Assembly (NCBI GenBank): GCA_043782425.1
Contig: JAYWAM010000279.1
Coordinates: forward strand, 1-28,177
Origin: JAYWAM01 sp043782425
GTDB taxonomy: Bacteria > Pseudomonadota > Gammaproteobacteria > Burkholderiales > Usitatibacteraceae
Direction: 5' to 3'
Length of the DNA: 28,177 bases
Shown piece after piece: positions 22,030 through 28,177 of this stretch (position 1 is its first letter; the number at the start of each line of letters is the position of its first letter). A model generated the notes under the pieces. That model searched no databases, had not been told where the DNA came from, and was given only the letters and a program-made list of their open reading frames with translations. A program made the translations under genes and the position numbers.

Positions 22030-23610
22030 ATGCACGCAAAAATTCTCATCCTCGATTTCGGCTCACAGGTCACCCAGCTCATTGCGCGCCGTGTGCGCGA
22101 AGCCGGCGTGTACTGCGAGCTGCATCCTTTCGATGTCAGCGACCAGTTCGTACGCGACTATGATCCCAAGGGCATTATTCTTTCCGGCAGCCACGCCTCA
22201 GTGAATGTGGAAACCGACTTCAGGGCGCCGCAGGCGGTGTTTGAACTTGGCGTGCCGGTGCTGGGCATCTGCTACGGCATGCAGACCATGGCGGCGCAAC
22301 TTGGCGGCCAGGTCGAGCTCGGTAAAGTGCGCGAATTCGGTTACGCCGAAGTGCGCGCGCGCGGTCACTCAAAGCTGCTCGAAGGCATACAGGATCGCGT
22401 TGGCGACGCAGGCCAGGGGCTGCTCGATGTCTGGATGAGTCACGGCGACAAAGTGAGCGCATTGCCGCCGGGGTTCAAAGTCATCGTCTCGAACGAAGCC
22501 TGTCCCATTGCCGGCATGGCCGATGAAGCGCGCAAGTTTTATGCGCTACAGTTTCACCCCGAAGTGACGCACACCAAACAAGGCAAGGCGATTTACGCGC
22601 GCTTTGTACACGACATCTGCGGCTGCGGATCAGACTGGAATATGCCAGACTATGTTCCCCAGGCCATTGCCAACATTCGCGCCAAGGTTGGCAAGCAGGA
22701 GGTCATCCTCGGCTTATCCGGCGGCGTCGATTCCTCCGTGGCCGCCGCCTTGATTCACAAAGCCGTGGGCGACCAGCTCACCTGCGTATTCGTCGATACC
22801 GGCTTACTGCGGCTCAACGAAGCGGCACAGGTGATGGAAACTTTCGGCAATCATTTGCACATGAAAGTAATACACGTCGATGCCGGGCAAGAGTTTCTGT
22901 CGCAACTCAAAGGCGTGACCGATCCCGAAAAGAAACGCAAAATCATCGGTCGCATATTCGTGGAAATTTTTCAGCGTGAAGCAAAAAAATTGCCCAATGC
23001 GAAATGGCTGGCGCAAGGCACCATCTATCCCGACGTGATCGAAAGCGCCGGAGCGAAAAGCAACAAGGCTACCGCCATCAAGTCACATCACAACGTGGGC
23101 GGCCTGCCCGAATCGCTGCACCTGGGTTTGCTCGAACCGCTGCGCGAATTATTCAAGGACGAAGTGCGCTTGCTAGGTTTGGAATTGGGGTTGCCGCGCG
23201 ACATGATATTCCGCCACCCCTTTCCCGGGCCGGGCCTGGCGGTGCGTATTCTAGGCGAAGTCAAGTTTGATTACGCCGAGCTGTTGCGCCGCGCCGACGC
23301 CATTTTTATTGAAGAGCTGCGCAATACCAAGCAACAGGATGGCGTGAGCTGGTACGACAAAGTGGCGCAGGCTTTTGCAGTTTTTCTGCCAGTAAAAAGT
23401 GTCGGCGTGATGGGCGATGGCCGCACTTACGATTATGTCGTCGCATTGCGCGCCGTCATCACCACCGACTTCATGACCGCGCACTGGGCTGAACTGCCTT
23501 ACGATCTCTTGGGCCGCGTTTCCAATCGCATCATCAACGAGGTGCGCGGTTTGAATCGTGTGGTGTACGACATCTCCGGCAAGCCACCGGCGACGATAGA
23601 GTGGGAGTGA
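22030..23610 (+). CDS. guaA: GMP synthase (glutamine-hydrolysing)
   Basis: A 526-residue enzyme that aminates XMP to GMP. The N-terminal class I amidotransferase has nucleophile Cys81 in GICYGMQTMAAQLGG and the His/Glu pair in LQFHPEVTHT. The ATP pyrophosphatase domain carries the P-loop LGLSGGVDSSVAAALI after residue 225. The C-terminal dimerisation domain ends KPPATIEWE. The ATG has only a weak Shine-Dalgarno site (GAG). The last 12 bases, including the stop, are GAGTGGGAGTGA, the known attachment core of guaA-type genomic islands. Confidence 0.98.
   Translation: MHAKILILDFGSQVTQLIARRVREAGVYCELHPFDVSDQFVRDYDPKGIILSGSHASVNVETDFRAPQAVFELGVPVLGICYGMQTMAAQLGGQVELGKVREFGYAEVRARGHSKLLEGIQDRVGDAGQGLLDVWMSHGDKVSALPPGFKVIVSNEACPIAGMADEARKFYALQFHPEVTHTKQGKAIYARFVHDICGCGSDWNMPDYVPQAIANIRAKVGKQEVILGLSGGVDSSVAAALIHKAVGDQLTCVFVDTGLLRLNEAAQVMETFGNHLHMKVIHVDAGQEFLSQLKGVTDPEKKRKIIGRIFVEIFQREAKKLPNAKWLAQGTIYPDVIESAGAKSNKATAIKSHHNVGGLPESLHLGLLEPLRELFKDEVRLLGLELGLPRDMIFRHPFPGPGLAVRILGEVKFDYAELLRRADAIFIEELRNTKQQDGVSWYDKVAQAFAVFLPVKSVGVMGDGRTYDYVVALRAVITTDFMTAHWAELPYDLLGRVSNRIINEVRGLNRVVYDISGKPPATIEWE
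23599..23610 (+). other. Putative genomic-island attachment site (att core) at guaA 3' end
   Basis: The sequence GAGTGGGAGTGA forms the last codons and stop of guaA. It is the core recombination sequence reported for islands integrated at guaA. Accessory defence genes begin about 240 bp further on. No second copy exists in the window, so the far junction lies outside or has been lost. Confidence 0.65.
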
Positions 23611-23846
23611 GGATCGCATTGGGCTTCGAGACTTTCTTCAGTATTGTCAGATATCTGCGTTTTTTGGTTGATCGTTGATCCTCGCTTGCCGCTGACGGTA
23701 AAGCCGATCAGCAAGAGTTTTTCCAGCTAGGCCACCTCGAAACTCGCGAGCGAATCGTGATGTTCCGGCCCATATTTACTGCGCAGTAAATACCATCGTT
23801 TCGCTGAATTTCGGCCCCGACAGGGCCTCGGCGTCTCAGCAATCAA
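23611..23846. other. Island junction region with possible gene remnants
   Basis: This gap holds no intact gene. On the minus strand one frame reads SAKRWYLLRSKYGPEHHDS and then meets a stop; on the plus strand another reads QQEFFQLGHLETRERIVMF and ends at TAA. Either may be a remnant; neither is recognised. A 20-bp palindrome (23773-23792) and a GGCCC-CGACA-GGGCC hairpin (23813-23827) lie within it. No integrase is visible. Confidence 0.45.
23773..23792. repeat. Perfect 20-bp palindrome
   Basis: TATTTACTGCGCAGTAAATA is a perfect dyad with no spacer. It lies downstream of abiEii rather than in a known promoter. It may be an operator left from a lost gene, or a recombinase site. Confidence 0.7.
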
Positions 23847-24689
23847 TCAGGCTTTCGACTTCGGTAAGTCGGCGGCTCGCACGGCACGCAGCACTTCCCG
23901 AAAGACATCATCGAACGGCGGCAATTGGCTCATCTGGTGCGCGAGACGAGCGGTCCAGAGCCGCCGAAGACGATCTTCCTTGGCGGCGATTGCCTGCTCC
24001 ATGTCTGCAACGACACGCTGCCGCAATGCCAACTTGGTATTGAGTTCGACACGCATCTCCGCAATTCGCAAGTTGGTTGAGCCGAACAGATACCAGAGAT
24101 CATAAAGGTCGCGCGGCTCGTTGCGCGCACGGGCACTCACGGCCAGTAGTTTTTCTAGTACGATTTCCTCGATGGCATAGACTTTCAAGGTCGGCCCTTC
24201 TGGCAAGTCGTCAAAGCTGTCGTAGATGCGCTGAATCGGGCGATCTTGCAGCGGGAAGCACAGGATTTCGTCAATCGTGATATCCACCTTCACGTCGTTC
24301 GCGGCGGGCAGCGGCCCCTGGTAGCGCAGATAGAACGTGTGACTGTTTTGGTGGCGGTGGCGGTCTTCGCGGTCGAAAGCGATCCGCAAGCCGCAGGCGG
24401 TTTCGACAGCCGCGAAGATTTCGTTCAACCCAGCAAGGATATCTTCAAGGGTGATCGGACGGGTCAGCGTGAAATCCAGGTCTTCCGAAAACCGATAGTC
24501 CTCAAACCAGCAGCGTCGCAGTGCCGTACCTCCCTTGAAGGCCAGCACGTCGCGTAACGGATGACCGGCCAAACCGGTCAGGAACCAAGCCAGCACGTAA
24601 TCGCGTTCGATGACGGCCTCGGGGATGCGCCGCCCACCAGCGGTCACCAGCGTGTTTGAGATCAATGAAATGTTGCGTTGGGGAATCAT
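23847..24689 (-). CDS. abiEii: AbiEii/AbiGii-type nucleotidyltransferase toxin
   Basis: A 280-residue toxin of a type IV toxin-antitoxin system. The nucleotidyltransferase motif I is FKGGTALRR (51-59) with SEDLDF (68-73), giving catalytic D70 and D72. Motif II is probably VKVDITIDE (133-141). The C-terminal pair VLEKLLAVSARARNEPRDLYDLWY (177-200) has K180, D194 and D197, as in AbiEii. These toxins add nucleotides to tRNA-like targets and stop growth during phage infection. The start was chosen at the ATG that overlaps the antitoxin stop by one base (TGATG), which replaces a longer frame. All key residues are present, so the toxin should be active. Confidence 0.93.
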   Translation of the reverse strand: MIPQRNISLISNTLVTAGGRRIPEAVIERDYVLAWFLTGLAGHPLRDVLAFKGGTALRRCWFEDYRFSEDLDFTLTRPITLEDILAGLNEIFAAVETACGLRIAFDREDRHRHQNSHTFYLRYQGPLPAANDVKVDITIDEILCFPLQDRPIQRIYDSFDDLPEGPTLKVYAIEEIVLEKLLAVSARARNEPRDLYDLWYLFGSTNLRIAEMRVELNTKLALRQRVVADMEQAIAAKEDRLRRLWTARLAHQMSQLPPFDDVFREVLRAVRAADLPKSKA

Positions 24690-25525
24690 CAGCCAAGCCT
24701 CACGGCATCCAGTTCTTCGGGAGTCACGTTGAGCCGGAGCCGCCAACGTGAGAGGAATGCTCCCTCGGCGGGGAGCAGTGGATCAAGGCGCTGGTAAGTT
24801 GCCGTCAGCATGCCGCGCAGCGGCTCCAGCACCGAAGCATCGGCCAGACCATAGTGTTCCAGCAGGTAGCCGAGGCGACGCACGACCGCGCCGACGCCGA
24901 GGCGTTGCGCATAGTCCAGCAGCCGTTCGACTTTCAGTACGTCTCGCTTCATCCATAACCCCTTGGCGACTTCGGTGATACCACCGGCAAATGCCGGGTG
25001 TCGAAGACCATCGATAATGGTGCGCTCCATGTCGCTGATCATCACGAAGCGCACCTTGTCGATCCAATGCTTCATTACTCCGAATTCTTGTTCTGCCTTA
25101 ATATGCACAAACCGAAAGTCATAACCGCCCACCGTCTGCGGACGCACGCGCCGTGTGCATGACACATAGACGGTGAAGTTCGGCTGCGTCACCATGCGAT
25201 GCAACTCAAGCGCGGTGCCGTGCGACAGGAAGTAGGGCGCCGTACCCGCGAGTTCACGCGCGATCAAGTACGGGCTGTCGATGTGCTCAGTGGCCCGGCC
25301 AAGTTCGAAGGGCACGAGGTTGTACAGGCCAGGCTTCAGTCGCGTGACCAAACCTCGTTGCTGGGCCTTATGCACGAGATTGCGGGCCGATGCCGACGAC
25401 AGGCCAGTGATCGAGCGCACATCTGCCAAGGTAAACGTAGACCGGCGCAGCTCATTCAGCTCGGTAAAGAGCTGCGCTGCACGTGGGCCTAGCGTCTTTG
25501 TTTGCAAGTGATATTTTGTGCTCAA
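24689..25525 (-). CDS. abiEi: AbiEi-family antitoxin and transcriptional repressor
   Basis: A 278-residue antitoxin. The N-terminal winged helix-turn-helix is at about 15-70 (STFTLADVRSITGLSSASAR, then RLKPGLYNLVP). The larger C-terminal domain includes FLSHGTALELHRM, VGGYDFRFVHIKAEQEFGV and the family signature ISDMERTIIDGLRHP. AbiEi proteins repress their own operon by binding inverted repeats and block the AbiEii toxin without stable protein contact. The start is a TTG, supported by AGGGGA 7 nt upstream and by a good promoter just beyond. It is coupled to abiEii. Confidence 0.92.
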   Translation of the reverse strand: MSTKYHLQTKTLGPRAAQLFTELNELRRSTFTLADVRSITGLSSASARNLVHKAQQRGLVTRLKPGLYNLVPFELGRATEHIDSPYLIARELAGTAPYFLSHGTALELHRMVTQPNFTVYVSCTRRVRPQTVGGYDFRFVHIKAEQEFGVMKHWIDKVRFVMISDMERTIIDGLRHPAFAGGITEVAKGLWMKRDVLKVERLLDYAQRLGVGAVVRRLGYLLEHYGLADASVLEPLRGMLTATYQRLDPLLPAEGAFLSRWRLRLNVTPEELDAVRLG

Positions 25526-25558
25526 TTTGATCCCCTATGAGAAACAGAATGCGCGGAA

Positions 25559-25587
25559 AATATAACACTAACGATATCGAACGGCAA
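25559..25587 (-). promoter_or_regulatory. Promoter of abiEi-abiEii
   Basis: On the minus strand: -35 TTGCCG (25582-25587), a 17-nt spacer and -10 TATATT (25559-25564). A start near 25552 leaves a leader of about 27 nt to the TTG start with its AGGGGA site. Confidence 0.65.
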
Positions 25588-25613
25588 GTTTGTCTCTCCT
25601 TGGGAGACAAACT
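25587..25613. promoter_or_regulatory. Inverted repeat, candidate AbiEi operator between abiE and gajA
   Basis: Arms AGTTTGTCTC (25587-25596) and GAGACAAACT (25604-25613) are perfect 10-mers with a 7-nt centre. The element abuts the abiE -35 box and lies 97 bp before the gajA ATG. AbiEi is known to bind inverted repeats in its promoter, so this is the natural candidate site. Confidence 0.55.
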
Positions 25614-25709
25614 AAGCGTAAAATGTAACAAAGAAACATTCAAAGGCGAAAGTCGCCATAGGCTGCACCGATAAACAGGCGTTTTCCAATAAAAAAGGCA
25701 GGCAAACGA

Positions 25710-27560
25710 ATGAAAGTCGTTCGACTGAAGATCACGAATTTCCGTAGCATCAAGAGCGCCGAACTGCACTTCGACGGGCACTGCCTGATCGTCGGGCCGA
25801 ACAACGTCGGCAAGAGCACGATTTGTGAAGCCTTGGACTTGGTGCTCGGGCCCGATCGAATATCCAAATTCCCACCCGTCGAAGAATTCGACTTTCACAA
25901 TGCTCGATACCTTGCGCCCGGCGCGATTGAGAGTGGAGAGCCGATGCCCGTCCCAATCCAGATCGAGGTTGTGCTTACTGACATCAATGCGGAGGTTGAG
26001 AATCGTTGCGGTCAGCACCTTGAGTTTTGGCACACGGCAGAGAAGCGGCTCCTCAATGAAGGAGAGGTCGACGCTGCAAATCCTCCCTTGGTTGTGAGCT
26101 GCCTGCGTCTGGAGACGCTGGCTGAATACAACCCTGAAGAGGACGAATTCGAGGCGAAGACGTGCTACTCGCGCAGCCCCAATGCAGAGCCGGGAGAGCT
26201 AGACAAGGTTAGCAAGGATGTTAAACGCTTGTTCGGGTTCCTGTACCTGCGTGCGGTTCGCACAGGTTCTCGCGCCTTGAGCTTGGAACGCGGCTCGCTC
26301 CTCGATGTCATCCTGCGCCTCAGGGGATCACGAGCTGGCTTATGGGAGAAGGCGATCGAGCGGCTACGGGACCTGGACATCGAGAAGGATGCAACCCACC
26401 TGCAGCCGGTATTGGGGTCGATTGAGGCACGGCTCGGACGCTACATCGCATCCGACGTGGACGGCAGGACCACCAAACTGCATGTGTCGCAGTTGACGCG
26501 CGAGCACCTGCGAAAAACGATGGCGTTCTTTCTGGCAATGTCCAAAGACCAGACACCAGTACCGTTCCAGCAAGTCGGGACGGGCACATTGAACGTGCTG
26601 GTTCTTGCCCTCCTGTCGTTCATCGCTGAACTCAAGCCGGCGTCGGTCATCTTCGCGATGGAAGAGCCGGAGATCGCCGTGCCGCCCCATACGCAGCGGC
26701 GAATCGCGGACTACCTCTTGCACAACACGACACAGGCATTCGTAACCTCGCACTCGCCGTATGTCATCGAACGCTTCGAGCCCGAACAGACCCGGCTGCT
26801 TTCGCGCGGGCCAGATTCCAGCGTCACGGCCAAGAAGGTGTCGGATGCCGGTGGCCTGAAGGGCAACGACTTCAAGCGGTTCGCCAGGCGCGGCTTGACG
26901 GAATGCATACTCGGCAAGGGAGCCATCGTCGTTGAAGGCCTGACGGAGTTTCACGCCCTGCCGGTGGCCGCCAGAAAGCTGGAGGAGAGCGACGACTCGC
27001 TGCAACCGCTCGACATCGCGGGCGCAGCGTTCTTCGACGCGGAGAGTGAGGGGGCGATGCCGAAGTTCGGCACCTTCTTCAAGGCGCTCGGCCTAAAGAC
27101 GTTCTCGTTCTACGACTCGATGGCTCGCCCACCGGACAAGAAGAAGCAGTTCACCGATGCGTTTGACGTGGATTGCGAGCATGTGCATGCGGGTTTCGAG
27201 GTGCTGATCGTGAGTGAGATGTCGCTCGACCGCCTATGGGCGTTTCTCGACGACCTGCGAACGTCCGGCGACAACGGCAACTTCACGATTCCTGCTGCGC
27301 GCCCCGCCGATGCAGACCTGAAGAAGCTGGCGCGGTCCGCGCTGGAAAGCAGCAAGGGCGCTGGTTGGGCCGCAAGACTCTTTGAAGGCAGTACGGCGGC
27401 CGAGTTACCACCGACGGTGACTGGCTTTCTCAAACAGGTTTACGCTGCCTTCCCGAAGCCGGCAGACATCCCAGTTGAGGTCGCGGTGGCTGCGGCGCCC
27501 GCAGAACCTGCCGGGGCCGCAGAAGTCGGCGTCATCGTGCCACCGGCTGCCGCAGCTTGA
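25710..27560 (+). CDS. gajA: Gabija defence nuclease GajA (OLD-family ATPase-TOPRIM)
   Basis: A 616-residue OLD-family protein. The ABC-type ATPase has Walker A GPNNVGKST (29-37), the signature-like QQVGTGTLNVLVLALL (287-302), Walker B VIFAMEEPEIAVPP (313-326, E318/E319) and switch TSHSPYVIE with His348. The TOPRIM domain starts with AIVVEGLTE (405-413, Glu409) and has a second acidic site at FYDS (Asp469). GajA nicks DNA at specific sequences when nucleotide pools drop during phage infection. The last 25 residues are a low-complexity Ala/Pro tail. The stop overlaps the TTG-started frame of the UvrD-like gene by 4 nt, the usual gajAB layout. The key residues are intact. A stand-alone OLD nuclease is the alternative if gajB had not followed. 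Confidence 0.88.
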   Translation: MKVVRLKITNFRSIKSAELHFDGHCLIVGPNNVGKSTICEALDLVLGPDRISKFPPVEEFDFHNARYLAPGAIESGEPMPVPIQIEVVLTDINAEVENRCGQHLEFWHTAEKRLLNEGEVDAANPPLVVSCLRLETLAEYNPEEDEFEAKTCYSRSPNAEPGELDKVSKDVKRLFGFLYLRAVRTGSRALSLERGSLLDVILRLRGSRAGLWEKAIERLRDLDIEKDATHLQPVLGSIEARLGRYIASDVDGRTTKLHVSQLTREHLRKTMAFFLAMSKDQTPVPFQQVGTGTLNVLVLALLSFIAELKPASVIFAMEEPEIAVPPHTQRRIADYLLHNTTQAFVTSHSPYVIERFEPEQTRLLSRGPDSSVTAKKVSDAGGLKGNDFKRFARRGLTECILGKGAIVVEGLTEFHALPVAARKLEESDDSLQPLDIAGAAFFDAESEGAMPKFGTFFKALGLKTFSFYDSMARPPDKKKQFTDAFDVDCEHVHAGFEVLIVSEMSLDRLWAFLDDLRTSGDNGNFTIPAARPADADLKKLARSALESSKGAGWAARLFEGSTAAELPPTVTGFLKQVYAAFPKPADIPVEVAVAAAPAEPAGAAEVGVIVPPAAAA

Positions 27561-27574
27561 TCGAAGAGACTCCG

Positions 27575-28096
27575 ATGGAGGTCTGCGACCTTCGCCAGCA
27601 GCTCCTTGACTGCAAGGGGCACGCCCTCGTCATCGGTGGACCGGGAAGTGGCAAGACAACGATTGCCTTGAAGAAGGCAGTCGTGCGCATCGGCGATGGG
27701 CTGGCGTCCGGTCAGTCCGTGCTCTTCTTGAGCTTCTCCAGAGCTGCCGTCGCTCGCGTCGGCGAGGCCACAAGGCTCGAAGTACCGAAGGCGCAGCGCG
27801 GAATGCTGAATATGCAGACCTTCCACTCGTTCTTCTGGTCAGTGCTCTCGGCGCACGCCTATCTGCTCGGTGCGCCGAAGTCGCTGCGCATCCTATTGCC
27901 GCAGGATGAGCAGGCCGTCTACGGGACGATCAAGTCAAAGGACCGCAACGATGCGAACCCCGCATGGCAGGCATGGTTGGCGGAACGAGAGCGCCTGTTT
28001 CGGGAGGATGGGCGAATCGCCTTCGACCTTTTCCCAGCCAACGCGGCGCAGCTACTCGAACGTAGCAAGCACGTGCGCATGTTGACGGCTGCGTAA
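27575..28096 (+). pseudogene. gajB: Truncated Gabija helicase GajB (UvrD/Rep N-terminus only)
   Basis: Only the N-terminal 173 residues from the ATG at 27575 remain (a TTG at 27557 overlapping gajA would add 6). Walker A is GGPGSGKTT, followed by motif Ia VLFLSFSRAAVARV and the Ic region MQTFHSFFW. Then comes the family region with AFDLFPANAAQLLERSKHVR, after which the frame stops at TAA. Full GajB has about 500 residues and the next motif should be the Walker B DEFQD, which is absent. Without it ATP hydrolysis is not expected. The break coincides with GTAAATGCGCC, which looks like an insertion-sequence end. The remainder may lie beyond the window. Confidence 0.8.
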
Positions 28097-28177
28097 ATGC
28101 GCCGGAATTTGGCGGAGTTTGAAGGTTGCTAAGATCGAAACGCAAGTGGCCCGCCAGGGCCACTTGTTCATTTGACG
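28093..28177. mobile_element. Possible end of an insertion sequence (IS66-like start) interrupting gajB
   Basis: From 28093 the sequence GTAAATGCGCCGG departs from the expected gajB reading. Elements of the IS66 family typically begin with GTAA. No transposase is in the window, so identity is a suggestion based on four bases and on the abrupt loss of homology. Confidence 0.25.
28143..28166. terminator. 10-bp-stem hairpin at window end, terminator-like
   Basis: CAAGTGGCCC and GGGCCACTTG form a perfect 10-bp stem with a GCCA loop, followed on the plus strand by TTCATTT. The stem is strong, but the T tract is weak. It could stop transcription from gajAB or be part of the inserted element. Confidence 0.4.

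Noticed and set aside
23499..23714. 71-codon minus-strand frame over the guaA end
   Set aside because: Half of it is antisense to conserved guaA; only the part outside guaA might be a remnant, and it is reported under the junction.
23813..23827. GGCCC-CGACA-GGGCC hairpin as abiE terminator
   Set aside because: The stem is only 5 bp and has no T tract on the minus strand, so it is not called as a terminator.
26364..27005. 213-codon minus-strand frame inside gajA
   Set aside because: Lies opposite the ATPase and TOPRIM motifs of gajA and shows no family features.
1..28177. CRISPR arrays, tRNA or rRNA genes
   Set aside because: No regularly spaced direct repeats and no tRNA-like T-arm/CCA patterns or rRNA motifs were found on reading both strands by eye; a dedicated scan could still find a divergent case.

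Overview
The window looks like a chromosomal segment of a betaproteobacterium. This rests on recognisable families (Bug/TctCBA transport, FimV-like protein beside a PilZ-like protein, CobD/CbiB-like protein, tsaB-rimI-uracil-DNA glycosylase order) and moderate-to-high GC. A Nitrosomonadales/Gallionellaceae-type host is my guess and cannot be proven here. No rRNA, tRNA or CRISPR array was seen.

Layout. (1) 42-2247, minus: lemA followed by two TPM-domain genes, with an 84-bp hairpin repeat lodged between lemA and its partner. (2) 2298-4206, minus: tsaB, rimI and a family-4 uracil-DNA glycosylase, joined by two 4-nt overlaps. (3) 4455-6267, plus: a small unknown protein, a PlsC-type acyltransferase and a CobD/CbiB-like membrane protein. 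(4) 6268-10343, minus: a repeat-rich gap, then exported proteins in the order of transcription: cupin, a decayed glycoside-hydrolase-16-like gene, a barrel-like secreted protein, a parallel beta-helix protein, and cytochrome c'. (5) 10655-13630, plus: a complete tctCBA tricarboxylate-type transporter. (6) 14007-18444, minus: DUF4398-like lipoprotein, DUF4124 protein, FimV-like protein and a PilZ-like protein. (7) 18769-23610, plus: a small DUF2007-like protein, guaB, a TetA-type MFS efflux gene and guaA. (8) 23611-28177: an accessory defence region with an AbiEi/AbiEii type IV toxin-antitoxin pair (minus), divergent from a Gabija system (gajA complete, gajB broken off before its Walker B motif).

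How the parts fit. guaA ends exactly in GAGTGGGAGTGA, a sequence known as an attachment core for genomic islands, and accessory defence genes start just beyond it. Region 8 is therefore best read as the guaA-proximal part of a genomic island that has lost its integrase, or carries it elsewhere. AbiE has a good promoter with a 10-bp-arm inverted repeat next to its -35 box, which is also upstream of gajA. GajB truncation, possibly by an insertion sequence whose end lies at the window edge, would probably disable the Gabija pair.

I found no wholly new system that I can defend. The best candidates for a second look are the guaA island junction and broken Gabija, the FimV/PilZ membrane operon, and the exported-protein cluster with its flanking 40-bp repeat.
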